Below, piece by piece: positions 42,745-52,253 of a DNA stretch of 64,000 nt (its first letter is position 1; every line of letters starts with the position of its first letter). This stretch comes from Inquilinus sp. Marseille-Q2685 (GTDB lineage Bacteria; Pseudomonadota; Alphaproteobacteria; DSM-16000; Inquilinaceae): positions 491,001 to 555,000 of the forward strand of contig NZ_CAKAKL010000002.1 of NCBI RefSeq assembly GCF_916619195.1, given 5' to 3'. The notes below the pieces were generated by a model, which saw nothing but the letters and a program-made list of their open reading frames with translations, had not been told where the DNA came from and did not search any database. Made by a program: the position numbers and the translations under genes.

Positions 42745-43428
42745 ATGGACACCGTCATCGTCTTCCCGATCTATCCCGGCGTCACCCATCTCGACTTCAC
42801 CGGCCCGCACCAGGTGCTGGCGCGGCTGCCCGGCGCCAGGACCGTCGTCGCCTCGATCGGCGGCGACCCGGTCACGGTCGACGGCCTGACCTTCTCCAAC
42901 CTGGCCCGGCTGGAGGACGTCGAGCGCTGCGATGTGCTGTGCGTGCCCGGCGGCTTCGGCTGCGTCGACGCGATGCGCAGCGACGCCTATCTGGGCGAGA
43001 TCCGCCGGCTCGCCGCCTCGGCCCGCTACGTCACTTCGGTGTGCACCGGATCGCTGATCCTCGCCGCCGCCGGGCTGCTGGAAGGGCGGCGGGCGGCCTG
43101 CCACTGGGCCTGGCGCGACCAGCTGGCCTTGTTCGGCGCCATCCCCGATCCGGGCCGCGTCGTCCGCGACGGCAACATTTTCACCGGCGGCGGCGTCACC
43201 GCCGGCATCGACTTCGCCCTGACATTGGCGGCCGAACTGGCGGACGACACGGTGGCGAAGGCGATCCAGCTCGGCCTCGAATACGCGCCGGCGCCGCCCT
43301 ACGAGTCCGGCCGGCCCGAGACCGCGGCGCCCGAGATCGTCGAGCTGGTCACGGCCCGCAACCGCGCCCGGATGCCGGACCGCCAAGCGATCGTCGAGCA
43401 GGTGGCCAGGGAACGGCGCCGGGCCTGA
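42745..43428 (+). CDS. DJ-1/PfpI family protein, isonitrile hydratase-like
   Basis: 227 residues. DJ-1 fold with Asp17 (THLDFTGP) and nucleophile Cys100 in SVCTGSLILAAAGLLEGRRAACHWAW. Asp17 and a Cys near 101 are the catalytic pair known for Pseudomonas InhA, which hydrates isonitriles to N-formamides, and the nucleophile-elbow sequence is closest to that group. The divergent AraC/DJ-1 regulator probably controls it. Proof of isonitrile activity is lacking; glyoxalase III or a protease role is less likely from the motif. Confidence 0.82.
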   Translation: MDTVIVFPIYPGVTHLDFTGPHQVLARLPGARTVVASIGGDPVTVDGLTFSNLARLEDVERCDVLCVPGGFGCVDAMRSDAYLGEIRRLAASARYVTSVCTGSLILAAAGLLEGRRAACHWAWRDQLALFGAIPDPGRVVRDGNIFTGGGVTAGIDFALTLAAELADDTVAKAIQLGLEYAPAPPYESGRPETAAPEIVELVTARNRARMPDRQAIVEQVARERRRA

Positions 43429-43489
43429 TCCCGGCGTTTTCCTCCCAAGGATCCGTTGCCGGCCGGCCGGGCAGCGGCTAGCGTCGCGC

Positions 43490-44251
43490 ATGACCTCCGA
43501 CGCCCTGCCGCGCACCCGCTTGTTCGTCGATGCCCCGCTTGCGGCCGGGCAGTCGGCCCCGCTGACCGACACTCAGACTCACCATCTGCGCGGCGTGCTG
43601 CGTCTCGATGCCGGGGCCGGCGTGCGCCTGTTCAACGGCCGCGATGGCGAGTGGCGGGGACGGCTCGGGAACTTCGGCAGGAAGGACGCCGGCCACGCTG
43701 TCGCGGATGAACAGATCCGCCCGCCTGCCCCCGCGCCCGATCTCTGGCTCTGCTTCGCCCCGGTGAAGAAGGATGCGGTCGACGCGGTGGTGGAGAAGGG
43801 GACCGAGCTCGGCGCGTCCGTGCTGCAGCCGGTCTTCACCCGCTACACCGACGTCCAGCGCGTCAATCTCGACCGGCTGCGCGCCCATGCGGTGGCGGCG
43901 GCCGAGCAATCCGAGCGGCTGGACGTGCCGGCGGTGCGAGACCCGGTCGGGCTCGATGCCCTGCTGGCCGCCTGGCCGGCGGGGCGGACCCTGCTGGTCT
44001 GCGCCGAGGCCGGCGAGGCCCGTCCCCTGGCCGAGGCCGCGGCGGAAGCATCCGGCCCCGCCGCGCTGCTGGTCGGCCCGGAGGGCGGCTTCGCGCCGGC
44101 GGAGCTGGACGCCCTGATTCGTCACGAATTTGTTCGACCCGTCGGCCTCGGCCCCCGTATCCTGCGCGCCGACACGGCGGCCATCGCCGCGCTCGCGGTC
44201 TGGCAATCGCTGGCCGGCGACGGGCGCGGCCGGCCGCCGCATCGCGTCTGA
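43490..44251 (+). CDS. rsmE: 16S rRNA m3U1498 methyltransferase RsmE
   Basis: 253 residues. PUA-like N-terminus '[28 protein letters not shown]' and SPOUT C-terminus '[47 protein letters not shown]' with '[17 protein letters not shown]' and '[16 protein letters not shown]'. It N3-methylates U1498 of 16S rRNA in the mature small subunit. Followed 32 bp later by gshA, a gene order common in alphaproteobacteria. Confidence 0.95.
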   Translation: MTSDALPRTRLFVDAPLAAGQSAPLTDTQTHHLRGVLRLDAGAGVRLFNGRDGEWRGRLGNFGRKDAGHAVADEQIRPPAPAPDLWLCFAPVKKDAVDAVVEKGTELGASVLQPVFTRYTDVQRVNLDRLRAHAVAAAEQSERLDVPAVRDPVGLDALLAAWPAGRTLLVCAEAGEARPLAEAAAEASGPAALLVGPEGGFAPAELDALIRHEFVRPVGLGPRILRADTAAIAALAVWQSLAGDGRGRPPHRV

Positions 44252-44283
44252 TACCCACCGTTCCGACACCCGAGTACCCGCCC

Positions 44284-45648
44284 ATGTCCGGTCCCCAGAG
44301 CGCCAGCGCCGCACCGATCGAAAGCAAGGCGCAGCTCGTCGACTATCTCGCCGCCGGGTCCAAGCCGCCCGAGGACTGGCGCATTGGCACCGAGCACGAG
44401 AAGTTCGCCTTTCGCCTGTCGGACCTGAAGCCGCTGCCCTATGACGGGCCGGACGGCATCCGCGCCGTGCTCGAAGGCCTGGCCGGCTGCGGCTGGGAGC
44501 GGGTGGAGGAGAACGGCAACCTGATCGCGCTGGCCCGCGGCAAGGCCTCGGTGACGCTGGAACCGGGCGGCCAGGTCGAGCTGTCGGGCGCGCCGCTGCG
44601 CAGCATCCACGACACCTGCGCCGAGGTCGCCGACCACCTGGCCCAGGTGAAGCGGGTCGGGGAGCGGCTTGGCATCGGCATGATCGGTCTCGGCTTCCAG
44701 CCGAAATGGCGGCGCGAGGACATCCCCTGGATGCCCAAGGGCCGCTACAAGATCATGCGCGACTACATGCCGAAGCGCGGATCGCTGGGCCTCGACATGA
44801 TGACCCGCACCTGCACGGTGCAGGTCAATCTCGACTTCGCCTCCGAAGCCGACATGGTGAAGAAGTTCCGCACCAGCCTGGCGCTGCAGCCGGTGGCGAC
44901 GGCGCTGTTCGCCAACTCGCCCTTCACCGAGGGCCGGCCGAACGGGTTCCAGAGCCTGCGCAGCCACATCTGGACCGACACCGACCCCGACCGCACCGGC
45001 GACCTGCCCTTCGTGTTCGAGGACGGCTTCGGCTTCGAGCGCTATGTCGACTACCTGCTCGACGTGCCGATGTACTTCGTCTACCGCGACGGCCGCTACA
45101 TCGACGCCGCCGGGCACAGCTTCCGCGCCTTCCTCAAGGGCGAGCTGCCGGTCCATCCCGGCCATCTGCCGACCCTGAACGATTGGGCCGACCACCTGAC
45201 CACCGCCTTCCCCGAGGTGCGGCTGAAGCGATACCTGGAGATGCGCGGCGCCGACGGCGGGCCGTGGTCGCGCCTGTGCGCCCTGCCGGCGCTGTGGGTC
45301 GGGCTGCTCTATGACGACACGGCGCTCGGCGCCGCCTGGGACCTGGTCAAGGACTGGACCACCGAGGAGCGGGCGGCGCTGCGCCGCGATGTGCCGCGCC
45401 TCGGCCTCGCCACCCCGTTCCGCGGCGGCACGGTGCGCGACGTGGCGCTGCGGGTGCTGGCGATCGCCCGCCAGGGCCTGGCCGCCCGGGCCCGGACGGA
45501 CGCCATCGGCGGCACCGAGGAGGGCTTCCTCAACGATCTGCAGCGCATCGCCGACAGCGGCGAGACCCAGGCCTCGGAGATGCTGCGCCGCTACGAGACC
45601 GAATGGGGCGGCTCGGTCGACCCGGTCTTCACCGCCTACGCCTATTGA
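44284..45648 (+). CDS. gshA: Glutamate-cysteine ligase, plant/proteobacterial (GCS2 B) type
   Basis: 454 residues. Joins glutamate and cysteine, the committed step of glutathione synthesis. Hallmarks of the plant-like class: '[10 protein letters not shown]' at the Glu-binding site, '[24 protein letters not shown]', '[49 protein letters not shown]' and '[30 protein letters not shown]'. Full length, with no fusion to glutathione synthetase. Probably co-transcribed with rsmE. Confidence 0.96.
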   Translation: MSGPQSASAAPIESKAQLVDYLAAGSKPPEDWRIGTEHEKFAFRLSDLKPLPYDGPDGIRAVLEGLAGCGWERVEENGNLIALARGKASVTLEPGGQVELSGAPLRSIHDTCAEVADHLAQVKRVGERLGIGMIGLGFQPKWRREDIPWMPKGRYKIMRDYMPKRGSLGLDMMTRTCTVQVNLDFASEADMVKKFRTSLALQPVATALFANSPFTEGRPNGFQSLRSHIWTDTDPDRTGDLPFVFEDGFGFERYVDYLLDVPMYFVYRDGRYIDAAGHSFRAFLKGELPVHPGHLPTLNDWADHLTTAFPEVRLKRYLEMRGADGGPWSRLCALPALWVGLLYDDTALGAAWDLVKDWTTEERAALRRDVPRLGLATPFRGGTVRDVALRVLAIARQGLAARARTDAIGGTEEGFLNDLQRIADSGETQASEMLRRYETEWGGSVDPVFTAYAY

Positions 45649-45765
45649 CCCGGCAGGCTTTGCTGGAATTTTAGGCATCCTCCGCCGGCCACCGCGGAAT
45701 TTTGCTTGCGGTCGGTGGCACATGCCTTGCTTGATGATCGGGTCGAGCAGGGACGTGCCGGAGGG

Positions 45766-47178
45766 ATGGTGCAGGCATTCGACGAAATGGGCGGAGGACC
45801 GGTCCGGTCCCCCTATGCGGCCCTGGCGGATTGGCTGGCGACGACGCCGGCCTCGGTCTTCGATCTCAAGCGCCGGGAGGCGGCGGCGCTGTTCCGCCGC
45901 ATCGGCATCACCTTCGCGGTCTATGGCGAGGGCGGCGACCCGGAGCGGCTGATCCCCTTCGACATCATGCCCCGCGTGCTCGACGCCGCCGAATGGCGGC
46001 ATCTGGAGCAGGGGCTGGTGCAGCGGGTGCGGGCGCTCAACGCCTTCCTGCACGACGTCTATCACGGCCAGGAGATCCTGCGCGCCGGCCAGGTGCCGGA
46101 GCGGCTGGTGCTGCACAACCCCGGCTACCTGCCGGAGATGCAGGGCCTGGACCCGCCCGGCGGCATCTACACCCACATCGCCGGCATCGACATCGTCCGG
46201 GTCGGGCCGAACGAGTTCTACGTGCTGGAGGACAATGTCCGCACGCCGTCCGGCGTCTCCTACATGCTGGAAGGCCGCGAGATGATGATGCGGCTGTTCC
46301 CCGATCTGTTCGCCCGGCACAGCGTCGCCCCGGTCGAGCACTACCCGCAGGAGCTGCTGGCCACCCTGTGCTCGATCGCGCCGCGCAACTGCGAGGGCGA
46401 GCCGACGGTCGCGCTCCTGACCCCCGGCATCTACAACAGCGCCTATTTCGAGCACAGCTTCCTGGCCGACCGGATGGGCATCGAGCTGGTGGAGGGGCCG
46501 GACCTGTTCGTGCGCGACGCCGTGGTCTACATGCGCACCACCCGCGGGCCGAAGCGGGTCGACGTGATCTACCGCCGGATCGACGACGACTTCCTCGACC
46601 CGCTGGTGTTCAACCCGGATTCGGTGCTCGGCGTGCCCGGGCTGTACCACGCCTACCGCGCCGGCAACGTGGCGCTGGCCAACGCCATGGGCACCGGCAT
46701 CGCCGACAACAAGGCGATGTACATCCACGTCCCGGCGATGATCCGCTTCTATCTGGGCGAGGAGCCGATCCTGAAGAACGTCCCGACCTGGGACTGCTCC
46801 AAGCCCGACGAATGCGCCCATGTCCTCGCCAGGCTGGACGAGCTGGTGGTCAAGGAGGTGGCGGGATCGGGCGGCTACGGCATGCTGGTCGGGCCGACCG
46901 CCAGCCGGGCCGAGCGCGAGGCCTATGCCGAGCGGGTCCGCGCCCAGCCGGACCTGTTCATCGCCCAGCCGACCCTGGCGCTGTCGACCTGCCCGACCTT
47001 CGTCGACCAGGGCGTTGCGCCGCGCCATGTCGACCTGCGCCCCTTCGTCCTGACCGGCCAGGATCGGGTGCGGATCGTGCCCGGCGGGCTGACACGGGTG
47101 GCGCTGCGCGAAGGCTCGCTGGTGGTCAACTCCAGCCAGGGAGGCGGCACCAAGGACACCTGGGTGCTGACGGCATGA
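45766..47178 (+). CDS. Circularly permuted ATP-grasp protein (COG2308, DUF404/DUF407)
   Basis: 470 residues from ATG 45766. 'EWRHLEQGLVQRVRALNAFLHDVYHGQEILRAGQVPERLVLHNPGYLPEMQGLDPPGGIYTHIAGIDIVRVGPNEFYVLEDNVRTPSGVSYMLEGREMM' is the signature of this peptide-ligase-like family; EDNVRTPSG and 'NKAMYIHVPAMIRFYLGEEPILKNVPTW' are conserved, and 'VVKEVAGSGGYGMLVGP' supplies the ATP lysine. It is expected to make an amide bond. First gene of the four-gene cassette (ATP-grasp, alpha-E, transglutaminase, Anbu). Confidence 0.93.
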   Translation: MVQAFDEMGGGPVRSPYAALADWLATTPASVFDLKRREAAALFRRIGITFAVYGEGGDPERLIPFDIMPRVLDAAEWRHLEQGLVQRVRALNAFLHDVYHGQEILRAGQVPERLVLHNPGYLPEMQGLDPPGGIYTHIAGIDIVRVGPNEFYVLEDNVRTPSGVSYMLEGREMMMRLFPDLFARHSVAPVEHYPQELLATLCSIAPRNCEGEPTVALLTPGIYNSAYFEHSFLADRMGIELVEGPDLFVRDAVVYMRTTRGPKRVDVIYRRIDDDFLDPLVFNPDSVLGVPGLYHAYRAGNVALANAMGTGIADNKAMYIHVPAMIRFYLGEEPILKNVPTWDCSKPDECAHVLARLDELVVKEVAGSGGYGMLVGPTASRAEREAYAERVRAQPDLFIAQPTLALSTCPTFVDQGVAPRHVDLRPFVLTGQDRVRIVPGGLTRVALREGSLVVNSSQGGGTKDTWVLTA

Positions 47179-47209
47179 TGGTGCAGGGACTCAAGACAGG
47201 GTCATCGGG

Positions 47210-48148
47210 ATGCTGAGCCGCACCGCCGACAGCCTCTACTGGCTCGGCCGCTACGTCGAGCGCGCCGAGAATCTCGCCCGCATCCTCGAGGTGGCCGACC
47301 GCATGGCGCTGACCCCGAACAGCGGCGGCGCGCGGCAAGACGAATGGCACTCCGCCGTCGTCATCTCCGGCTGCGAGGAGGGCTTCTACAAGAAGCACAG
47401 CGCGGCGACCCCGGCCGCTGTCGTCGACTACATCGCCCGCGACCCCGACAACCCGTCCAGCATCCGCTCCTGCCTGCAGCGGGCGCGGACCAACGGGCGG
47501 GCGGTGCGCGCGGCGCTGACCCGGCCGATGTGGGAGACGTTGAACGCCACCTGGCTCGACCTCGATTCCCGCGAGGGGCGGATCGCTGGCGGCGATCTGC
47601 GCGACCTGCTGGAATGGGTCAAGGAACGGGCGATGCTGTTCCACGGCGCCGTCGCGGACACCATGCTGCGCGACGACGCCCACATCTTCCTGCAGCTCGG
47701 CACCATGCTGGAGCGCGCGGACAACACCGCCCGGCTGCTCGACGTGAAGTACCATGTGCTGCTGCCGGCCAATGAGGAGGTGGGCGGCGGGCTCGACTTC
47801 TATCAATGGGCGGCGGTGCTGCGCGGCGCCTCGGCGCTCGGCAGCTACGCCTATCTCTATCGCGACGGCATCAAGCCCTGGCAGGTGGCGGAGCTCTTGA
47901 TCCTGCGGCCGGAGATGCCGCGCTCGCTGGCCGGCTGCCTCGGCGAGATGGTCGAACTGCTGGGCGAGCTCGCCGATCTCTACGGCCGCAAGCACGAATG
48001 CCAGCGGCTGGCCGGGGAGATGCATTCGCGCTTGCGCTACGGCCGCATCGACACGATCTTCGGCACCGGACTGCACGAATACCTGACCGCGTTCATCCAG
48101 CAGAACAACATCCTCGGCCTCGAGGTCAGCAAGGCCTATCTGATCTGA
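47210..48148 (+). CDS. Alpha-E domain protein (COG2307, DUF403)
   Basis: 312 residues, all-helical. 'MLSRTADSLYWLGRYVERAENLARILEV' is the invariant opening; 'SCLQRARTNGRAVRAALTRPMWETLNATWLDL', 'FLQLGTMLERADNTARLLDVKYHVLLP' and 'YRDGIKPWQVAELLILRPEMPRSL' follow. The family always accompanies the permuted ATP-grasp protein and is thought to act with it. 31 bp after the ATP-grasp gene. Confidence 0.93.
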   Translation: MLSRTADSLYWLGRYVERAENLARILEVADRMALTPNSGGARQDEWHSAVVISGCEEGFYKKHSAATPAAVVDYIARDPDNPSSIRSCLQRARTNGRAVRAALTRPMWETLNATWLDLDSREGRIAGGDLRDLLEWVKERAMLFHGAVADTMLRDDAHIFLQLGTMLERADNTARLLDVKYHVLLPANEEVGGGLDFYQWAAVLRGASALGSYAYLYRDGIKPWQVAELLILRPEMPRSLAGCLGEMVELLGELADLYGRKHECQRLAGEMHSRLRYGRIDTIFGTGLHEYLTAFIQQNNILGLEVSKAYLI

Positions 48149-48161
48149 TCCGTTCCGGCCC

Positions 48162-48989
48162 ATGCGCCTCCTGATCCGCCACGAGACCCGCTACCGCTAC
48201 GACAGCCCGGTCACCCGCACCCTGCAGACGCTGCGCCTGACGCCCCGGCCGCATGACGGGCAGGAGGTGCTGCGCTGGCGGGTGGTGCCGCCGGCCGGGG
48301 CCAGCCTCGTCCCGGGCGAGGATGGCTACGGCAACATCATCGACATGCTGTCGCTGGACCGGCCGCACGACGCGCTGACCCTGCTGGTCGAGGGCGAGGT
48401 CGACACCCGCGACACCGGCGGTGTCGTGACCGGGACCGAAGAGCGGTTCCCGCCGGCCTTCTACCTGCGCCCATCGCCGCTGGCCGGCGCGGACGCCGCG
48501 CTGGTCGAGCTGGCGGAACAGGCCGCGGCCGTGGCCGGGCGCGAACCTCTGGCCCTGGCCCATGCGCTGATGCTGGCGGTGCACGGCCGCATCGCCTTCC
48601 GGCCCGGCCTGACCCACGCCGCGACCACCGCGGCCGAGGCGCTGGCGGCCGGCACCGGCGTGTGCCAGGACCACACCCATGTCTTCCTCGCCTGCGCCCG
48701 CCATCTCGGCCTGCCGGCCCGCTACGTCTCGGGCTATCTGCTGATGGCCGACGGCAGCGTCGAGCAGGCGGCGGGCCACGCCTGGGCCGAGGCCTTCGTC
48801 GACGGGCTCGGCTGGGTCGGCTTCGACGCCGCCAACGGGATCTGCCCGACCGGGCACTATGTCCGCGTCGCCGTCGGGCTCGACTACTGCGACACCGCCC
48901 CGGTGCGCGGCCTGCGCCAGGGCGGCGGGGCCGAGGCGCTGGAGGTCGTGGTCCGCGTCGGCCAGTCCCAGACCCAGGCGCAGGCCTGA
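48162..48989 (+). CDS. Transglutaminase-family protein (COG1305)
   Basis: 275 residues. N-terminal beta domain (MRLLIRHETRYRYDSPVTRTLQTLRLTPR, about 1-100) then a papain-like transglutaminase core with Cys168 (TGVCQDHTHVFLA), His206 (GHAWAEAFV) and Asp222 (GFDAAN), a complete catalytic triad. It probably cleaves or forms an isopeptide bond. Starts 13 bp after the alpha-E stop and precedes Anbu. Confidence 0.93.
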   Translation: MRLLIRHETRYRYDSPVTRTLQTLRLTPRPHDGQEVLRWRVVPPAGASLVPGEDGYGNIIDMLSLDRPHDALTLLVEGEVDTRDTGGVVTGTEERFPPAFYLRPSPLAGADAALVELAEQAAAVAGREPLALAHALMLAVHGRIAFRPGLTHAATTAAEALAAGTGVCQDHTHVFLACARHLGLPARYVSGYLLMADGSVEQAAGHAWAEAFVDGLGWVGFDAANGICPTGHYVRVAVGLDYCDTAPVRGLRQGGGAEALEVVVRVGQSQTQAQA

Positions 48990-49025
48990 CGGCAGCAACC
49001 CCATGATGATCCCGGATCCTCCCGC

Positions 49026-49757
49026 ATGACCTACTGCCTCGGCCTCCTGCTCGAAGACGGGCTGGTGATGATCGCCGACACCCGCACCAATGCCGGGGTC
49101 GACAACATCTCCACCTTCCGCAAGATGCATGTCTGGGAGCGGCCGGGCGACCGGGTGATGGTGCTGCTGACGGCCGGCAATCTCGCCGTCACCCAGTCCG
49201 TGGTCGCCCTCTTGTCCGAGGCGGTCGACGCCGGCGACGGGCGCGAGAGCCTGGTCACCGCGCCGTCGATGTTCCGCTGCGCCGAGCTGGTGGGCGAGGC
49301 GGTGCGGTCGGTCTGGAACCGCGACGGCGAGGCGATGCAGCAGCATGCCGGCGGCTTCAACGCCTCCTTCCTGCTCGGCGGCCAGATCGCCGGGCGGCGC
49401 TGCCGGCTGTTCGAGATCTACCAGGCCGGCAACTTCATCGAGGCGACGGCCGACACGCCCTATCTCCAGATCGGCGAGCACAAATACGGCAAGCCGATCC
49501 TCGACCGGGCCGCGCGGTTCGAGACGCCGCTGATCGACGGGCTCAAGCTCGGCCTGGTGTCGATGGATTCGACCCTGCGCAGCAATCTCTCGGTCGGGCT
49601 GCCGATCGACATCGCGCTGTACCGCCGCGACGCGCTGAAGCTGGCCCTGCGCAAGCGGGTCGGCGAGGACGACGCCTACTTCTCCGGCCTGCGGCAGCGC
49701 TGGTCGGATGCGCTGCGGCAGGCCTATCAGGCCATCCCGAATCCGGATTGGGCATGA
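49026..49757 (+). CDS. Anbu, proteasome beta-subunit-like peptidase
   Basis: 243 residues. Ntn-hydrolase fold: Thr2 after Met1 is the predicted nucleophile, followed by 'YCLGLLLEDGLVMIADTRTNAGVDNISTFRKMH' in which Asp18 and Arg20 belong to the active site, and Lys33 (FRKMH) matches the proteasomal Lys33. 'VMVLLTAGNLAVTQSV' and 'GQIAGRRCRLFEIYQAGNFIEAT...YLQIGEHKYGKPILDR' are Anbu-specific. Such proteins form open helical rings rather than closed proteasomes. Last gene of the cassette. Confidence 0.94.
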   Translation: MTYCLGLLLEDGLVMIADTRTNAGVDNISTFRKMHVWERPGDRVMVLLTAGNLAVTQSVVALLSEAVDAGDGRESLVTAPSMFRCAELVGEAVRSVWNRDGEAMQQHAGGFNASFLLGGQIAGRRCRLFEIYQAGNFIEATADTPYLQIGEHKYGKPILDRAARFETPLIDGLKLGLVSMDSTLRSNLSVGLPIDIALYRRDALKLALRKRVGEDDAYFSGLRQRWSDALRQAYQAIPNPDWA

Positions 49758-49896
49758 CCAGACGAATCGAAGCGGGAACTATTTAGCAGGTTTCAAGGTT
49801 GAAATTGACGGGAGCCTGAACCACCCTTCCGGTGTTCTATCGGCGTAACGCCGTGTCCACGGCCCGACCGATAATGATAAAAGAGGAGATTGTGCC

Positions 49897-50175
49897 ATGC
49901 GCATCGCGCTTCGTAGAACCGCCCTGCTTTCCGGTTTCGCTGCGCTCCTGGCGCTTGGCGCCTGCGCCCAGCCGCAGCAGCCCGCGGTCGTCGTGGGCGG
50001 CACTCCGCCAGCGCCTGCCACGCTGCCGGCCAATGTGCCGCCGGGCTCTACGCTCGAAAGCTCGACCACCGTCGTCGAGGGCGGCAATGTCGTGAACCGC
50101 TATGTCTATCGTGCGCCGAACCAGCTCATCACCAACGGCCCGCAGTGCACCAAGGGCGACCCGCAGTGCCCGTGA
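49897..50175 (+). CDS. Small lipoprotein
   Basis: 92 residues. Signal peptide MRIALRRTALLSGFAALLAL with lipobox LGAC (Cys23). The mature part is Pro/Gln/Val-rich then ends in 'NQLITNGPQCTKGDPQCP' with two Cys. No family recognised. AGAGGAG lies 10 nt before the ATG. A 14-bp palindrome TTTCAA-GG-TTGAAA (49791-49804) lies 93 bp upstream, and an intrinsic terminator follows the stop, so it is a monocistronic unit. Confidence 0.8.
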   Translation: MRIALRRTALLSGFAALLALGACAQPQQPAVVVGGTPPAPATLPANVPPGSTLESSTTVVEGGNVVNRYVYRAPNQLITNGPQCTKGDPQCP

Positions 50176-50204
50176 TCGGTGCGGCGGTTGGAGAGATTTG
50201 AAAG

Positions 50205-50241
50205 GCGACAAAAAGGGGGCTTCGGCCCCCTTTCTTGTCGC
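50205..50241 (+). terminator. Intrinsic terminator after the small lipoprotein gene
   Basis: GGGGGC, TTCG loop, GCCCCC (50215-50230), extended on both sides by A/T pairs and by GCGACA/TGTCGC, with TTTC directly after the stem. A strong Rho-independent terminator 30 bp after the stop codon. Confidence 0.88.
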
Positions 50242-50346
50242 GGGCATGGGGCTGGGATCATTCGGCAACTTTCTTTCTGCCCTTGCCCGGCCCCCTTCGT
50301 CCCGGCATGTTGCGCGGCAACGCCATTGGCTTGAGCTGGAGCGCCC

Positions 50347-51954
50347 ATGCCCGTGCTGAACAGCGCGGTCGACCCCCGGTCCGCCGCCTTCCGCGACAAC
50401 GAAGCGGCGATGCGTGCGGCCGTCGACGACCTGCAGGCCACCGTCGCCCGGATCAAGCTGGGCGGCGGCCAGGCGGCCCGCGACCGGCACGTCGCCCGGG
50501 GCAAGCTGCTGCCGCGCGACCGGATCCGCGCGCTGCTCGACCCCGGCGCGCCGTTCCTCGAGCTGTCGCAGCTGGCCGGCCACGGCGTCTACCGCGAGGA
50601 TGTGCCGGCCGCCGGCATCATCACCGGCATCGGCCCGGTCTCCGGCCAGGAATGCGTCATCGTCGTCAACGATGCGACGGTGAAGGGCGGCACCTATTAT
50701 CCGCTGACGGTGAAGAAGCATCTGCGGGCGCAGGAGATCGCGCGCGAGAACACCCTGCCCTGCCTCTATCTGGTCGATTCCGGGGGCGCCTTCCTGCCGC
50801 TGCAGGACGAGGTCTTTCCCGACCGCGACCATTTCGGCCGGATCTTCTACAACCAGGCAACGATGTCGGCCGCCGGCATTCCGCAGGTCGCGGTGGTGAT
50901 GGGCTCCTGCACCGCCGGCGGCGCCTATGTCCCGGCGATGTCGGATGAATCCGTCATCGTCAAGGGCCAGGGCACGATCTTCCTCGGCGGCCCGCCGCTG
51001 GTGAAGGCGGCGACCGGCGAGGTGGTCTCCGCCGAGGATCTCGGCGGCGCCGACGTGCACAGCCGCGTCTCCGGCGTCACCGACCACTACGCCCAGGACG
51101 ACCATCACGCCCTGGCGATCGCCCGCCGCATCGTCGCCAATCTCAACCGGGTGAAGCGGCCGGACCTGGCGCTGCGCGACCCGGCGGAGCCGCTGTACCC
51201 GGCCACGGATCTCTACGGCATCGTCGGCACCGACCTGAAGAAGCCCTTCGACGTGCGCGAGGTGATCGCCCGCCTGGTCGACGGCTCGGAGTTCGACGAG
51301 TTCAAGGCGCTGTACGGCACCACGCTGGTCTGCGGCTTCGCCCATCTCTGGGGCATCCCCGTCGGCATCGTCGCCAACAACGGCATCCTGTTCTCGGAAA
51401 GCGCGCTGAAGGGCGCGCATTTCGTCGAGCTGTGCTGCCAGCGCGGCATTCCGCTGTTGTTCCTGCAGAACATCACCGGCTTCATGGTCGGCTCGAAATA
51501 CGAACGCGGCGGCATCGCCAAGGACGGCGCCAAGCTGGTCACCGCCGTCGCCTCCGCCCGGGTGCCGAAGCTGACCCTGCTGACCGGCGGCAGCTTCGGC
51601 GCGGGCAATTACGGCATGTGCGGCCGCGCCTACGGGCCGCGCTTCCTGTTCATGTGGCCGAACGCCCGGATCTCGGTGATGGGCGGCGAGCAGGCGGCGA
51701 ACGTCCTGGCCCAGGTGCGGCGCGACGGCATCGAGGCCAAGGGCGAGACCTGGCCGGAGGCGGAGGAGGAGGCGTTCAAGGCGCCGATCCGCGACCAGTA
51801 TGAGCGGCAGGGCCACCCCTACTATGCCTCGGCCCGGCTGTGGGACGACGGGGTGATCGACCCGGCGGACAGCCGGCGGGTGCTGGCGCTGGCGCTGTCG
51901 GCGGCGCTGAACGCGCCGATCGAGCCGACCCGGTTCGGCGTATTCCGGATGTGA
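50347..51954 (+). CDS. liuB: Methylcrotonyl-CoA carboxylase beta subunit (carboxyltransferase)
   Basis: 535 residues. Carboxyltransferase with two crotonase-fold halves: '[60 protein letters not shown]', '[21 protein letters not shown]', '[39 protein letters not shown]' and '[38 protein letters not shown]'. With the biotin subunit (57757-59724) it carboxylates 3-methylcrotonyl-CoA in leucine breakdown. First gene of a probable three-gene unit with the small membrane protein and enoyl-CoA hydratase. Confidence 0.95.
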   Translation: MPVLNSAVDPRSAAFRDNEAAMRAAVDDLQATVARIKLGGGQAARDRHVARGKLLPRDRIRALLDPGAPFLELSQLAGHGVYREDVPAAGIITGIGPVSGQECVIVVNDATVKGGTYYPLTVKKHLRAQEIARENTLPCLYLVDSGGAFLPLQDEVFPDRDHFGRIFYNQATMSAAGIPQVAVVMGSCTAGGAYVPAMSDESVIVKGQGTIFLGGPPLVKAATGEVVSAEDLGGADVHSRVSGVTDHYAQDDHHALAIARRIVANLNRVKRPDLALRDPAEPLYPATDLYGIVGTDLKKPFDVREVIARLVDGSEFDEFKALYGTTLVCGFAHLWGIPVGIVANNGILFSESALKGAHFVELCCQRGIPLLFLQNITGFMVGSKYERGGIAKDGAKLVTAVASARVPKLTLLTGGSFGAGNYGMCGRAYGPRFLFMWPNARISVMGGEQAANVLAQVRRDGIEAKGETWPEAEEEAFKAPIRDQYERQGHPYYASARLWDDGVIDPADSRRVLALALSAALNAPIEPTRFGVFRM

Positions 51955-51959
51955 GCGGA

Positions 51960-52253
51960 ATGGTTCAGAGCAACTTCTTCGAATGGCTCGGCGAGACGCT
52001 GGGCGGGGTGATCGGCTTCATCATTCGCGCGATCCGGGCGGTGGTCGACGGCCTGGGCGGCGCCGTCGACGACTTCCTCGACGGCATGGCCCGCGCGATC
52101 GGGATGAACAGCTCGATCTTCTCCTTCGCGCTGCTGATCCTCGGCCTGTTCCTGCTCTACACTTGCGTCCGCGCCTTCATCGCCAAATCGATCGTGGCGG
52201 GGATCGTCTGGGCGGTGCTGGGGCTGATGGTGCTGAGCTGGGTGGTACGATGA
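51960..52253 (+). CDS. Small membrane protein within the liu genes
   Basis: 97 residues. Amphipathic N-terminus 'VQSNFFEWLGETLGGVIGFIIRAIRAVVDGLGGAVDDFLDGMARAIG', then two transmembrane helices 'IFSFALLILGLFLLYTCVRAF' and 'IVAGIVWAVLGLMVLSWVV'. Starts 6 bp after liuB and ends overlapping the hydratase start (ATGA), so it is co-transcribed and probably co-translated with leucine genes. Not a known liu component; function unknown. Confidence 0.7.
   Translation: MVQSNFFEWLGETLGGVIGFIIRAIRAVVDGLGGAVDDFLDGMARAIGMNSSIFSFALLILGLFLLYTCVRAFIAKSIVAGIVWAVLGLMVLSWVVR

Noticed and set aside
44122..47028. 968-codon open frame on the - strand
   Set aside because: It is antisense to gshA and the ATP-grasp gene, both of which have full conserved motifs; composition is typical of a GC-rich antisense frame.
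49805..49840. Sigma-70 promoter for the small lipoprotein gene (TTGACG with TTCTAT)
   Set aside because: The spacing between the two hexamers is 24 bp, too long for sigma-70.
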